Translations under genes and position numbers: made by a program
In this document: piece after piece, positions 8,411 through 17,338 of the stretch
How the letters are laid out: each line of letters starts with the position of its first letter
How positions within the stretch are numbered: position 1 is the stretch's first letter
The notes under the pieces: generated by a model
Told to the model about the DNA's origin: nothing
Databases searched by the model: none
The model's input: only the letters and a program-made list of their open reading frames with translations
Assembly (NCBI GenBank): GCA_024169445.1
Contig: JALKFA010000001.1
Coordinates: forward strand, 3,348,001 to 3,412,000
DNA from: Buttiauxella agrestis ATCC 33320
GTDB taxonomy: Bacteria > Pseudomonadota > Gammaproteobacteria > Enterobacterales > Enterobacteriaceae
Direction of reading: 5' to 3'
DNA: 64,000 bases

Positions 8411-9526
8411 ATGAAACGGCTACGTTTAGGGATGGTCGGTGGCGGTGAAGGCTCATTTATTGGTGGCGTGCATCGTATTGCGGCAAGGCTTGATGACCAG
8501 TTTGAATTAGTCGCCGGTGCATTTTCATCCTCGCCAGAAGTGGTAAAACGCAGCGGTGAAGCGCTGTATGTTGATGCCGGGCGGTGCTACGCCAACTGGC
8601 AGGAGATGGCGCAACAAGAAGCCGCTCGTGCCGACGGTATCGAAGTGGTGGCGATTGTCACCCCTAATCATCTGCATGTTCCGGTGGCAAAAGTCTTTTT
8701 AGAGCACGGTATTCACGTGATTTGCGATAAACCGCTTGGTGTGACGCTGGCGGAAGCGCAGGCGTTGGCGCAGGTTATCGAAACCAGCGGGTGCCATTTT
8801 ATTCTCACCCATAACTACAGCGCGTTGCCGATGGTCCGGGAAGCGCGCGCCCGTATTGCCAATAGCGAAATTGGCGATATCCGCGCCATTGAAGTTGAGT
8901 ATTTGCAGGACTGGCTGAACGACCGGTTAGAGCTGACCGATAACAAGCAGGCGAGCTGGCGCGGTAATCCTGCAATGGCTGGCGCTGGGGCGATTGGCGA
9001 TATTGGTACCCACGCATGGCAACTGGCGGCGTTCGTCTGCGGCATGGAACCAGAATTAGTGCGTGGCGAACTGCTAACGCGCATTGAAGGGCGGGTGCTG
9101 GACGATGAAGTGTACGCCGAAATGCGTTATGCCAATGGTGCAAGAGGGCGTTTGTGGGCAAGCCAGGTGGCACCCGGTTTTGAAAACGACCTGCGTCTGC
9201 GCATCGTTGGCAGCAGGGCGACCATCAGCTTCCGTCAGCAACAACCTGAAATCCTTGAAATACATCCGCATCATGGCAATAGTTACGTTGTCACGCGCAA
9301 TGGTGTCAACAACCACGATTCTGTGCGCCACCAGTGCCGCACACCCGCAGGCCATCCCGAAGGTTATCTGGAAGGATTCGCGCAAATCTACCGTGAAGCC
9401 GCGATTAAAATTCGTGGTGGCAAAGCGCCGTTGCTTCCTGGCATCGCCGAAGGACTGGCTGGCATGAAGTTTATCGAAACAGTACGGGAAAGCAGCCATC
9501 GCGGTGGCGAATGGCTGGAATGGTGA
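8411..9526 (+). CDS. Second Gfo/Idh/MocA-family oxidoreductase
   Basis: A 371-residue dehydrogenase, two bases after the isomerase and last in the operon. It has a Rossmann motif '[16 protein letters not shown]', '[13 protein letters not shown]', the signature '[13 protein letters not shown]' and the substrate-domain segment '[18 protein letters not shown]' with the presumed catalytic Asp and His. '[11 protein letters not shown]' near the C-terminus is typical of the group found with 3-keto-glycoside enzymes. It differs clearly from the first dehydrogenase of the operon, so the two probably act at different steps, for example oxidation of the glycoside and reduction of the released keto-sugar. 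That division of labour is inference. Confidence 0.85.
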   Translation: MKRLRLGMVGGGEGSFIGGVHRIAARLDDQFELVAGAFSSSPEVVKRSGEALYVDAGRCYANWQEMAQQEAARADGIEVVAIVTPNHLHVPVAKVFLEHGIHVICDKPLGVTLAEAQALAQVIETSGCHFILTHNYSALPMVREARARIANSEIGDIRAIEVEYLQDWLNDRLELTDNKQASWRGNPAMAGAGAIGDIGTHAWQLAAFVCGMEPELVRGELLTRIEGRVLDDEVYAEMRYANGARGRLWASQVAPGFENDLRLRIVGSRATISFRQQQPEILEIHPHHGNSYVVTRNGVNNHDSVRHQCRTPAGHPEGYLEGFAQIYREAAIKIRGGKAPLLPGIAEGLAGMKFIETVRESSHRGGEWLEW

Positions 9527-9568
9527 AAAAGTGCAGGGTGAAAAGGGTCTGAGAAAGATCTTTTTCAC
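9523..9568 (+). terminator. Possible terminator hairpin at the end of the glycoside operon
   Basis: GTGAAAAAG (9523-9531) is repeated inverted as CTTTTTCAC (9560-9568). The left arm overlaps the stop codon of the last operon gene, and the convergent lipoprotein gene ends 14 bp further on. The loop is long and the stem AT-rich, so the call is weak. Confidence 0.35.
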
Positions 9569-9581
9569 TTGCCATTCAACT

Positions 9582-9992
9582 TTATGGTTCAACAACTTTC
9601 AGTGTGTATTCTTTACTAAATTCGCTGGCTGGGGCGATCATGCTGCCGTACATTCCGCCGCCAATGTTTATTTTTAGCTCGCCGGATTTTGTGGGAGTGC
9701 CATATATTTCTACGCAGTTATAATTATGAGGATCTCTCGTTTTCGCTGAAATTCTCCATTCGTCCATTGGACAATTTCGTAGAAAAATCCCGCTATTATC
9801 TGGTGAGACAAAGCCAACTCGTCTCTCGGGGCCGCCAATCACCGCACCACCCAATATATCAATCTTGAAAAAATAAGGCTTACCAACGGTTGCAGCCTTT
9901 AGAATCTTCCCGTCAGGGATATATTCAACTTTTGGGCTGCATGCAGATATACCAAAAGTGATAATGATAAGTAATAATCTAGATAAGTTCAT
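9582..9992 (-). CDS. Small lipoprotein, candidate immunity protein for the upstream putative protease
   Basis: A 136-residue protein with a lipoprotein signal peptide: a hydrophobic stretch 'LLLIIITFGISAC' with Cys at about residue 18. Ser-Pro follows the Cys, with no Asp at position +2, which favours the outer membrane. The mature part is beta-rich and ends at Val-Glu-Pro. It starts two bases after the stop of the larger gene, so the two are translationally linked. The pairing of a putative periplasmic-acting enzyme with a periplasmic lipoprotein resembles effector-immunity pairs. I do not recognise a family. AT content is higher than in the flanking sugar operons. Confidence 0.65.
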   Translation of the reverse strand: MNLSRLLLIIITFGISACSPKVEYIPDGKILKAATVGKPYFFKIDILGGAVIGGPERRVGFVSPDNSGIFLRNCPMDEWRISAKTRDPHNYNCVEIYGTPTKSGELKINIGGGMYGSMIAPASEFSKEYTLKVVEP

Positions 9993-9994
9993 GT

Positions 9995-11173
9995 TTATTT
10001 TGGTGGTTTAAAAACCAGCCCTCCAAAAAATCGGTTAATGAAAAATGACATATCTTTTCTTGGTTTTATCTGATCGGACACATCTCCCCATGAGAATAAT
10101 TTTAGATGCACATTGTTATAGCTGTCTTGTGTTACCGATTCATCCCATACAATCCAGTGAGAGGGAACGGTTAAAGTTGAATGACTATTTTTAAGCAGCC
10201 CATCATTTATTAATGTGACAACTTTATAACCTTTCCCTACATAGTCATTTAACTCACGAATCCCCTGAATACCCGTCTGGGTTACTCCGATATTACTGAA
10301 TACTTTTTCATATCCCGTTTTCTCAAACCATTCTGTCAGCGTTTGCCACATGGTGATCCCCGCTATGGGGGAATCGAGCGTATCAAAGCTCAATGCCGAA
10401 TTTTCTGAGTCTCTCAAACCTGCCAGCATTATCCAGTCCAGACCGGTAATCTTTTGTCTGCCATACCCATCGTAAAAATCGCCAGAAGGATGCCGGCAAC
10501 CGTCACCGGGAGTGATTTCAAGTTCACCAATTTTTGTTTTTCCATACTGCCAGAGATCTTGTGCTGCCTGGACATACACATCGGGTCGGTCTTGTTGCAG
10601 ACAGTAAAAAAAGGCAGCAGGGCCGCACAGACTGGAAGCATTCTGATCGGGGAATGTCACTTGGTTAAATCGATTCTTTATTTGCCCTTCAATAATACTT
10701 TTTTCAAATGGGTCGAGGGGATCGCCAACCGGATATTGTTCAGCAATAAACGGCCTTTCATGGCTTGATATCTGAACTGATAAGATGTTTTTACCCGAGC
10801 TTGACAGTTTGGTTGTCCCTTGCGAAATAAAATAGCAGGGGTTTTCACGTTTAAGCGGAGAGAAGGCTTTACCGGAGGAAAATTCCTCCAGCGTGTACAT
10901 TCGGGTAAAAGGCACCGGTGAAACACAATGAGTATGGAGCATTGTTTTCTGGTAAAGCGTGACTTCCATAATGCAGATTGTCGAAAGTGGGTCACTGATG
11001 TTTTCGGTGAAATGCTTCTGGGTTTCATAATTACCCTGAATCTGTTGTTGCTTCACATCCACAAATGTATGTTTATTCCCTTTTGAATCCATTTTATATA
11101 TACACAAATCATATGACATAGACTCTGCTGGGGCATTAGAGTTAATCCGTGTGCTGAGAGGGTGAATTGCCAT
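9995..11173 (-). CDS. Putative papain-like/C39-like cysteine protease, possible orphan antibacterial effector
   Basis: A 392-residue protein without signal peptide or membrane segment. It has an AAGGAAT ribosome site seven bases before ATG. The segment 'SSLCGPAAFFYCL' (Cys at about residue 183) looks like the nucleophile helix of papain-fold and C39-like peptidases. 'PSHWIVWDES' (His about 339, Asp about 344) could complete the triad. The first 140 residues are a separate beta-rich domain of unknown fold. A lipoprotein gene follows directly. A Cys protease or amidase domain with a periplasmic partner is the usual arrangement of type VI effectors, yet no vgrG, PAAR or hcp gene is in the window. 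The catalytic assignment and role are inferences. Confidence 0.6.
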   Translation of the reverse strand: MAIHPLSTRINSNAPAESMSYDLCIYKMDSKGNKHTFVDVKQQQIQGNYETQKHFTENISDPLSTICIMEVTLYQKTMLHTHCVSPVPFTRMYTLEEFSSGKAFSPLKRENPCYFISQGTTKLSSSGKNILSVQISSHERPFIAEQYPVGDPLDPFEKSIIEGQIKNRFNQVTFPDQNASSLCGPAAFFYCLQQDRPDVYVQAAQDLWQYGKTKIGELEITPGDGCRHPSGDFYDGYGRQKITGLDWIMLAGLRDSENSALSFDTLDSPIAGITMWQTLTEWFEKTGYEKVFSNIGVTQTGIQGIRELNDYVGKGYKVVTLINDGLLKNSHSTLTVPSHWIVWDESVTQDSYNNVHLKLFSWGDVSDQIKPRKDMSFFINRFFGGLVFKPPK

Positions 11174-11494
11174 AATTATTCCTTCAATTAATAAGCAGTT
11201 TTACTATGTAATATAAACTTACAGGCGTCATACAGTACTGATGTATTACACCAAATAATCCACTGTCGGTTATTTTGTTCGTAATAGCACGTTGCTTGAA
11301 GCCAGTTTTTCCTGTTATCTCTGCACGTAGCCTGTCTTATCGAAAAGTGAAATAAAAAATAGCGATACGTGCACCAGGTCGAGATTTCGTACAAAGATTA
11401 GCCAGCTAAGTTGCTGATGTAGGCGGTTGTTAACTAGCTTTTTTAATGGTGTAGCTGTTTTCCCTCCAGTTTGGTCAAAACAAATGAGGAAGCC
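11174..11494. other. Intergenic region upstream of the alpha-glucoside operon
   Basis: About 320 bp lies between the divergent putative-effector and binding-protein genes. A 68-codon minus-strand frame (11188-11394), rich in Cys and Trp, ends 15 bp before the effector start. It has no clear ribosome site or family likeness and may be the remains of an older gene. Promoters for both neighbours must lie here. No palindromic operator comparable with those elsewhere in the window was seen, and no dedicated regulator gene sits next to the alpha-glucoside operon. Confidence 0.45.
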
Positions 11495-12760
11495 ATGAAA
11501 AAGCTGACGTTAAGTCTGATTACCTTAGCGCTTGCGGGCGTTTCTAACGCTGCGTTTGCCGATACCCTGCGCATGGAATGCCCGATCTCGCCTGGCGGTA
11601 AGGAATACTGCAACTACGTCAAAGACCGATTCGAGAAGCAGACCAGCAACAAGCTGGAATTTATCGAGTTCCCTGCGGCGTCTGACGAAAAGCTGGCTTT
11701 GTTGCAACAGTTGTTCGCCGCTAAAGATGAGAAAGCGGTCGATTTATTCCAGTCAGATACCATCTGGGTGGGTCTGCTCGATAAGCAAACGCTCGATTTA
11801 ACCGATGCGGTTGGCGACATGAAAGGGGATTTCTTCCCCGGTCCCTGGGCGAACGATACGGTAAACGGCAAGGTGAAAGCGGTTCCTGCGTATCTCGACA
11901 CTGGCGTGCTCTATTACCGCAAAGATCTGCTGGAAAAATACAACGAGCAGCCGCCGAAAACCTGGGAAGACCTGACGCGTATCGCCACCAAAATTCAGGA
12001 AGAAGAACGCAAAGCCGGACACAAAAATTTCTGGGGGATGATCTTCCAGGGCAAGTCGTATGAAGGGCTGACCTGTAACGCGCTGGAGTGGATTGATTCT
12101 TACGGCGGCGGCACGTTTATCGACGAAAAAGGGAACGTGACCATTAACAATCCTAAAGCGGCAGCGGCGCTGGATATGGTCGCGGGCTGGATGGGTAAAA
12201 TCACGCCGAAAGGGGCGTTGGGTTACAAAGAAGAAGAATCTCGAGCGGTATTCCAGAATGGTGACGCGTTGTTTATGCGCAACTGGCCTTACGCCTATTT
12301 GCTCTCGCAAGGGGCGGATAGCCCGCTGAAAGGCAAAGTTGGCGTGGCACCTCTGCCTGCGGGCCCTGAGGGCAAATCAGCTAATGCGCTGGGCGGCTGG
12401 CAGTGGTCTATCAATGCGAATACCAAAAACAAAGATGCGGCGATTGCGCTGCTGAAAATCCTCACCGATGCTGATTCGCAGAAAATGCAGTTGAAGTATC
12501 TCGGTTTTGCACCGACGCGTTCGGCCCTGTATGAAGACAAAGCAGTGCTGGAAGCCGCACCCCATCTGACGTTGTTTAAAGAAATCTTCGCCAACGCGGT
12601 ACCGCGTCCAGCAACCGCCACCAAAAGCCAGTATCCGCGAGTCTCTAACGCAATCTTCAACGTCACCTTCAAAGTGCTCAATGGCAGTAGCGACGGCAAA
12701 ACGGCCGTGGCGGATCTGCAAAAACGCCTTGAACGCGTGAAAGGTAAGGACTGGCACTAA
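11495..12760 (+). CDS. Alpha-glucoside ABC transporter, periplasmic substrate-binding protein
   Basis: A 421-residue extracellular sugar-binding protein of the MalE/AglE type. The signal peptide 'KKLTLSLITLALAGVSNAAFA' ends at an Ala-Phe-Ala site. The mature part has 'LALLQQLFAAKDEKAVDLFQSD', 'AVPAYLDTGVLYYRKDLL' and 'WQWSINANTKNKDAAIALL', all typical of cluster-1 oligosaccharide-binding proteins. The start at 11495 is chosen because GAGGA lies five bases upstream and the signal peptide then starts at residue 1. It is the first gene of a six-gene operon with two permeases, an ATPase and two GH13 glucosidases. That order and content resemble aglEFGAK of rhizobia and palEFGHK-palQ-palZ of Erwinia rhapontici, pointing to an alpha-linked disaccharide substrate. 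Confidence 0.9.
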   Translation: MKKLTLSLITLALAGVSNAAFADTLRMECPISPGGKEYCNYVKDRFEKQTSNKLEFIEFPAASDEKLALLQQLFAAKDEKAVDLFQSDTIWVGLLDKQTLDLTDAVGDMKGDFFPGPWANDTVNGKVKAVPAYLDTGVLYYRKDLLEKYNEQPPKTWEDLTRIATKIQEEERKAGHKNFWGMIFQGKSYEGLTCNALEWIDSYGGGTFIDEKGNVTINNPKAAAALDMVAGWMGKITPKGALGYKEEESRAVFQNGDALFMRNWPYAYLLSQGADSPLKGKVGVAPLPAGPEGKSANALGGWQWSINANTKNKDAAIALLKILTDADSQKMQLKYLGFAPTRSALYEDKAVLEAAPHLTLFKEIFANAVPRPATATKSQYPRVSNAIFNVTFKVLNGSSDGKTAVADLQKRLERVKGKDWH

Positions 12761-13675
12761 TTGGCCCGTTCATACCAACAGCGGCGTCGCCGTATCGCGT
12801 GGATACTGGTGGCGCCCGCACTCTTGTTACTTGCACTGGCGGCCGGATGGCCACTGGTGCGCACCTTCTTCTTCAGTTTCACCAATGCGATGCTCGACAA
12901 CCCGTCTGAGTATCAAATGGTGGGGTTGGCAAATTATTACGCTACTCACGACGGCGACAGCAGCGGGGTGTTGGTCGATCCGCTGTGGTGGCAAGCCGTT
13001 GGCAATACCTTGTGGTTTACTGTGGTTTCCGTTGGCATCGAGTTGGTCTTCGGTATGTTGCTGGCGCTGCTGATGAACCAGAAGTTTCGCGGCCAGGGCT
13101 TAGTACGCACCGCAATTCTGGTGCCATGGGCGATTCCGACTATCGTCAGTGCCAAAATGTGGGGCTGGATGTTCCACGACCAGTACGGCGTGGTGAACGA
13201 TTTGCTGGAAAAAATATTTGGTTATCAGGCACATCTGGCATGGATTGCCGAACCGTCGCTGTCGATGTGGGCGGTGGTGATTGCCGATGTCTGGAAAACC
13301 ACACCATTTATGGCCTTGATGCTGCTGGCGGCACTGCAACTGATCCCCAACGATCTTTACGAAGCGGCGCGTGTCGATGGTGCCAGCGCGTGGCAGCGTT
13401 TCAAGCGCATTACCTTGCCGCTGATTATGCCCGCGATGATTGTGGCGCTGATTTTCCGTGTCATGGACGCGATGCGGATTTTCGACCTGATCTTCGTGCT
13501 CACCTCCAATAGTGAAGCCACGATGTCGATTTCCGGTTATGCCCGCGAGCAAATTATCTCTTATCAGGATATGGGGATGGGGTCGGCCGCCTCTGTGCTG
13601 GTGTTTATGATGGTAGCGGGCATTGCTGCCTGTTTTATCCGCGTCTCACGCTTAAACGAGAAGGAGAAGCGGTGA
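12761..13675 (+). CDS. Alpha-glucoside ABC transporter, inner-membrane permease (MalF type)
   Basis: A 304-residue permease with six predicted membrane helices and the EAA loop 'LYEAARVDGASAWQRFKRITLPLIMP' region around residue 215, which docks on the ATPase. It begins at TTG directly after the stop of the binding-protein gene. No ATG is available until about residue 43, beyond the first helix, so the TTG start is accepted. It overlaps the next permease by one base. Together with that permease it would form the translocation pore of the sugar importer. Confidence 0.88.
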   Translation: MARSYQQRRRRIAWILVAPALLLLALAAGWPLVRTFFFSFTNAMLDNPSEYQMVGLANYYATHDGDSSGVLVDPLWWQAVGNTLWFTVVSVGIELVFGMLLALLMNQKFRGQGLVRTAILVPWAIPTIVSAKMWGWMFHDQYGVVNDLLEKIFGYQAHLAWIAEPSLSMWAVVIADVWKTTPFMALMLLAALQLIPNDLYEAARVDGASAWQRFKRITLPLIMPAMIVALIFRVMDAMRIFDLIFVLTSNSEATMSISGYAREQIISYQDMGMGSAASVLVFMMVAGIAACFIRVSRLNEKEKR

Positions 13676-14520
13676 TGAAAACCACGCGTCGGCAGCGCAA
13701 ATTTGCGCACAATCTGGTGATTTATGGGGGGGCGACCTGCGCGGTGTTGTTCTGTGTTTTTCCGTTTTATTACGCGATTCTGACCTCGCTGCGCACTGGG
13801 CAGGAGCTGTTTTTACCGGCCTATTTCCCGAGTGGTTATCACTGGAGCAACTACGTCACCGCGCTGGTAGCGAACGGCATTGCGCGTAGCTTACTGAACT
13901 CGGTACTGGTGGCGACGATAACCGTGGGGATTTGCTTGCTGGTGTCTATTACGGCTTCATTCGCACTGGCGCGGGTGCAGTTCCGCGGGCGTAAATTCCT
14001 GTTGTTCACCATTCTGTGTGTCTCAATGTTCCCGCAGGTGGCGGTGCTAACCGGCATGTTCGAGCTGGTGCGTTTTCTTGGGTTATATGATTCGCTTGGC
14101 GCACTGGTGTTGTCGTACACCACTTTTTCGCTGCCGTTCACCGTTTGGGTGCTTACCACCTTTATGAAATCGATTCCGGTGGAGCTGGAGGAGGCGGCGA
14201 TTGTCGATGGGGCGAAAACCTGGACCATTATCCGCCGCGTGTTTGCGCCGATTCTGGCTCCAGCACTGGTCACCACCGGCTTGCTGGCGTTTATCGGCGC
14301 GTGGAATGAATTTATGTTCGCGCTGACGTTTATTATTTCCAGCGATAAACGCACGGTGCCGGTGGCGATCAGTATGTTCAGCGGCGCGTCGACCTTTGAG
14401 TTGCCGTGGGGCAGCATTATGGCAGCCTCAGTCATGGTGACGCTGCCGATTATCGTGTTGGTGCTTATCTTCCAGAAACGCATTGTCAGCGGGCTAACCA
14501 GTGGGGCGATTAAGGGATAA
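13675..14520 (+). CDS. Alpha-glucoside ABC transporter, inner-membrane permease (MalG type)
   Basis: A 281-residue permease. The EAA motif region 'ELEEAAIVDGAKTWTIIRRVFAPILAP' lies near residue 185, and 'FIGAWNEFMFALTFI' near residue 205 is a hallmark of MalG-type sugar permeases. Six hydrophobic segments are visible. Two starts are possible, GTG 13672 and ATG 13675. The ATG has AAGGAG eight bases upstream and overlaps the preceding stop (TGATG), so it is preferred. It ends two bases before the ATPase gene. Confidence 0.88.
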   Translation: MKTTRRQRKFAHNLVIYGGATCAVLFCVFPFYYAILTSLRTGQELFLPAYFPSGYHWSNYVTALVANGIARSLLNSVLVATITVGICLLVSITASFALARVQFRGRKFLLFTILCVSMFPQVAVLTGMFELVRFLGLYDSLGALVLSYTTFSLPFTVWVLTTFMKSIPVELEEAAIVDGAKTWTIIRRVFAPILAPALVTTGLLAFIGAWNEFMFALTFIISSDKRTVPVAISMFSGASTFELPWGSIMAASVMVTLPIIVLVLIFQKRIVSGLTSGAIKG

Positions 14521-14522
14521 CC

Positions 14523-15617
14523 ATGGCGCAACTTGTGCTCGATAAAATTCAAAAACGCTATAACAGCACTTCGGAAGTGATTAAACCGCTCGATCTGGAA
14601 GTGAATAGCGGCGAGTTTGTGGTGGTGGTGGGGCCTTCCGGCTGCGGGAAGTCGACATTACTGCGCATGGTCGCAGGGCTTGAGGAGATAAGCGGCGGCG
14701 AGATGCGTATTGACGGCGTTTGCGTTAACGATGATTCGCCGTCGGAACGCGGCATTGGCATGGTGTTCCAGTCTTACGCGCTGTATCCGCACATGACGGT
14801 GTATCAGAACATGGCGTTTGCGCTGGAGATGGCGAAACTGCCGGTCAAAATCATCGATGAAAAAGTGCGAGAAAGTGCGCGCATTTTACAGCTTGAGCAT
14901 TTGCTCGATCGGCGCCCTAAAGATCTCTCCGGCGGCCAGCGCCAGCGTGTGGCTATCGGGCGAGCCATTGTGCGTGAGCCGAGTCTATTTCTTTTCGATG
15001 AGCCGCTCTCAAACCTCGACGCTTCACTGCGCGTGCAAATGCGCATGGAAATTGCCGCCCTGCATAAACGCATCAATGCCACCATTTTGTACGTCACCCA
15101 CGATCAGGTTGAAGCGATGACGCTGGCCGATCGTATAGTGGTGCTCAATCAGGGGCAAATCGAACAAGTGGGTACGCCGCTTGAGCTCTACGACCGCCCG
15201 GCGAACGTGTTTGTCGCGCAGTTTATTGGCTCGCCAAAAATGAATTTGATCCACGGTGTGTTAACGCACGGCAGCGCACTGCGTACCGATGTTATGTTGG
15301 AGAATCGCCAGGAAATTACGCTGCCGATAAACAGTGCCGGCGTGCCAGAAGGGCAAGCGGTGCAACTGGGTATTCGCCCGGAACACGTCCAGATAACCGA
15401 GCTGGTGCAGGCGGATATCGAAGGCGAAGTGTTGTTTGTCGAACAGATGGGCAACGAGACTTTACTGTACGTGAACAGCGGTTATGGTAGCGAACCGTTA
15501 GTTATGCGCCATACTTTCAGGCTTGAGATTAAGGCTGACAGACGTATCGGCCTGCGGCTACCGCCGGAAAATTGCTATTTGTTTAATAATGACGGGCGGG
15601 CATTTGTGCGAATTTAG
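14523..15617 (+). CDS. Sugar ABC transporter ATP-binding subunit (MalK/UgpC/MsmX family)
   Basis: A 364-residue ATPase. The nucleotide-binding domain shows Walker A 'GPSGCGKST', Q-loop 'VFQSYALYPHM', signature 'LSGGQRQRVAIGRA', Walker B 'LFLFDEPLSNLDASLR' and the switch His in 'VTHDQVEAMTLADR'. The C-terminal TOBE domain follows ('LGIRPEHVQI', 'EQMGNETLLY'), as in MalK and MsmX. It completes the importer encoded by the three preceding genes. A palindromic repeat separates it from the glucosidase genes downstream, so transcript levels may step down after this gene. Confidence 0.92.
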   Translation: MAQLVLDKIQKRYNSTSEVIKPLDLEVNSGEFVVVVGPSGCGKSTLLRMVAGLEEISGGEMRIDGVCVNDDSPSERGIGMVFQSYALYPHMTVYQNMAFALEMAKLPVKIIDEKVRESARILQLEHLLDRRPKDLSGGQRQRVAIGRAIVREPSLFLFDEPLSNLDASLRVQMRMEIAALHKRINATILYVTHDQVEAMTLADRIVVLNQGQIEQVGTPLELYDRPANVFVAQFIGSPKMNLIHGVLTHGSALRTDVMLENRQEITLPINSAGVPEGQAVQLGIRPEHVQITELVQADIEGEVLFVEQMGNETLLYVNSGYGSEPLVMRHTFRLEIKADRRIGLRLPPENCYLFNNDGRAFVRI

Positions 15618-15648
15618 CTGATGATTATTGGGGTGGATGACGCGGTTC

Positions 15649-15678
15649 GTAGGTCGGATAAGCGCAGCGTCATCCGAC
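15649..15678. repeat. BIME/REP-like palindromic repeat
   Basis: A 30-bp imperfect palindrome with GTAGGTCGGATAAGCG and AGCGTCATCCGAC arms. It belongs to a family found at six sites in the window. It lies between the ATPase gene and the first glucosidase, and ends five bases before the ribosome site of the glucosidase. A half-copy (GGTGGATGACGCG) precedes it at about 15632. Confidence 0.8.
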
Positions 15679-15694
15679 AAAAAAGGAGAAAAAA

Positions 15695-17335
15695 GTGGAA
15701 AAAAAATGGTGGCACAATGCGGTGGTGTACCAAATCTATCCGCGTAGTTTTATGGACAGCAACGGCGATGGTATCGGCGACATTAACGGCATCATCAGCA
15801 AACTCGACTACCTGCAACAGCTCGGCATCAACCTGATTTGGCTCTCGCCGGTTTACCGCTCGCCGATGGACGACAACGGCTACGACATTTCCGATTACGA
15901 AGATATAGCCGCTGAATTTGGCACCATGGCGCAGATGGAATCCCTGATAGCGCAGGCGAAACAGCGCGACATCCATATCCTGATGGATTTAGTCGTCAAC
16001 CACACATCCGATGAACATCCGTGGTTTATCGAAGCGTTGAAATCTAAAGACAACCCTTATCGTGACTATTATATCTGGCGCAAACCTGCGGCAGATGGCG
16101 GCCCGCCGAACGATTTCCATTCATATTTTGGCGGCAGTGGCTGGGCATTTGATGAAGCCAGCGGCGAATATTATCTACACCAGTTTTCCGTGCGCCAGCC
16201 CGACCTCAACTGGGAAAACCCGCGCGTTCACGCTGAAGTCCACGCCATGATGAACCGCTGGCTGGCGAAAGGCATCGGCGGTTTCCGCATGGACGTGATT
16301 GACCTTATCGGTAAAGAAGTCGACGCGCAGATTATGGCGAATGGCAAAAATCTGCACGCTCTGATTCGCCAGATGAATCGCGCCACGTTTGGCAAAGGTG
16401 ATGCCGTCACGGTTGGTGAAGCCTGGAGCGCCACGCCCGCTGACGCACTGCTTTACAGCGGTGTCGAGCGCGAAGAACTCTCTATGGTTTTCCAGTTCGA
16501 GCACATCAAACAGTTTTGGGATGAGCACGCTGGGAAATGGCGCAGCAAGCCATTTGAACTGGCGAGTTTCAAAGCGGTCATTGAGAAGTGGCAAACCGCA
16601 CTGGCGCACCAGGGCTGGAATTCGCTGTTCTGGAGCAACCACGATTTACCGCGTGCGGTGTCAAAATTTGGTGACGAAGGCGAGTTCCGTGTGGCTTCGG
16701 CCAAAATGCTTGCCACCGCGCTGCATTGCCTGAAAGGTACGCCGTATATTTATCAGGGTGAAGAGATTGGCATGACCAACGTGCGCTACGAAACCATTGA
16801 TGAATATCGCGATATCGAAAGCCTGAATCTTTATCAAGAGCTGCTGGCGGAAGGTGTCAGCCATGAGGAGATGATGCAGGGGATTCATGCTAACGGGCGT
16901 GATAACGCGCGCACGCCGATGCAGTGGGACGATAGCCCGAATGCAGGTTTCACCACCGGAACACCCTGGATTACCGTGAACCCGAATTACCGCGAGATCA
17001 ATGTCGCGGCGGCCCTCGCCGAACCGGATTCAATTTTGTGGCATTACCAGAAACTGGTGGCGTTGCGTAAACAGTACCCGGTTTTGGTGTACGGCGATTT
17101 CCAGCCTGTACTGCGCGAGCATCCGCAGGTTTTTGCCTGGCTAAGAGCACTTGATAGCGAGCGGTTATTGGTCATCAATAATTTCACCGCTGAGCACCTG
17201 ACGCTCGATATCCCGCATCAGATGCAGAACTGGCACGGCGAATGTTTGATTAGCAACTACGCGCCACGCGATCGGCTTGCTGTCAGTATTGAACTTCAAC
17301 CTTATGAATCTTTTGCTTTATTAATCGGGAGGTAA
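15695..17335 (+). CDS. GH13 alpha-glucosidase, oligo-1,6-glucosidase/isomaltulase type
   Basis: A 546-residue glycoside hydrolase of family 13. The catalytic residues are visible: nucleophile Asp200 in 'GGFRMDVIDLI', acid/base Glu242 in 'TVGEAWS' and Asp317 in 'WSNHDLPRAV'. Region 'DLVVNHTSDEHPWF' is near residue 100. The Val directly after the nucleophile Asp is the known marker of alpha-1,6-specific members, so isomaltulose or isomaltose hydrolysis is favoured. The RLDRD-type isomerisation motif of sucrose isomerases is not seen after Asp317, so a hydrolase is expected. No signal peptide is present, so it acts in the cytoplasm on the imported disaccharide. GTG start with AGGAG six bases upstream. 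Confidence 0.9.
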   Translation: MEKKWWHNAVVYQIYPRSFMDSNGDGIGDINGIISKLDYLQQLGINLIWLSPVYRSPMDDNGYDISDYEDIAAEFGTMAQMESLIAQAKQRDIHILMDLVVNHTSDEHPWFIEALKSKDNPYRDYYIWRKPAADGGPPNDFHSYFGGSGWAFDEASGEYYLHQFSVRQPDLNWENPRVHAEVHAMMNRWLAKGIGGFRMDVIDLIGKEVDAQIMANGKNLHALIRQMNRATFGKGDAVTVGEAWSATPADALLYSGVEREELSMVFQFEHIKQFWDEHAGKWRSKPFELASFKAVIEKWQTALAHQGWNSLFWSNHDLPRAVSKFGDEGEFRVASAKMLATALHCLKGTPYIYQGEEIGMTNVRYETIDEYRDIESLNLYQELLAEGVSHEEMMQGIHANGRDNARTPMQWDDSPNAGFTTGTPWITVNPNYREINVAAALAEPDSILWHYQKLVALRKQYPVLVYGDFQPVLREHPQVFAWLRALDSERLLVINNFTAEHLTLDIPHQMQNWHGECLISNYAPRDRLAVSIELQPYESFALLIGR

Positions 17336-17338
17336 ACG

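Noticed and set aside
11188-11394. Cys- and Trp-rich 68-codon minus-strand frame upstream of the putative effector
   Set aside because: No ribosome site and no recognised family. It may be a gene remnant but cannot be supported as a gene.
13851-14552. Minus-strand open frame of about 233 codons
   Set aside because: It is antisense to the MalG-type permease, low-complexity in Ser/Thr/Asn, with no ribosome site.
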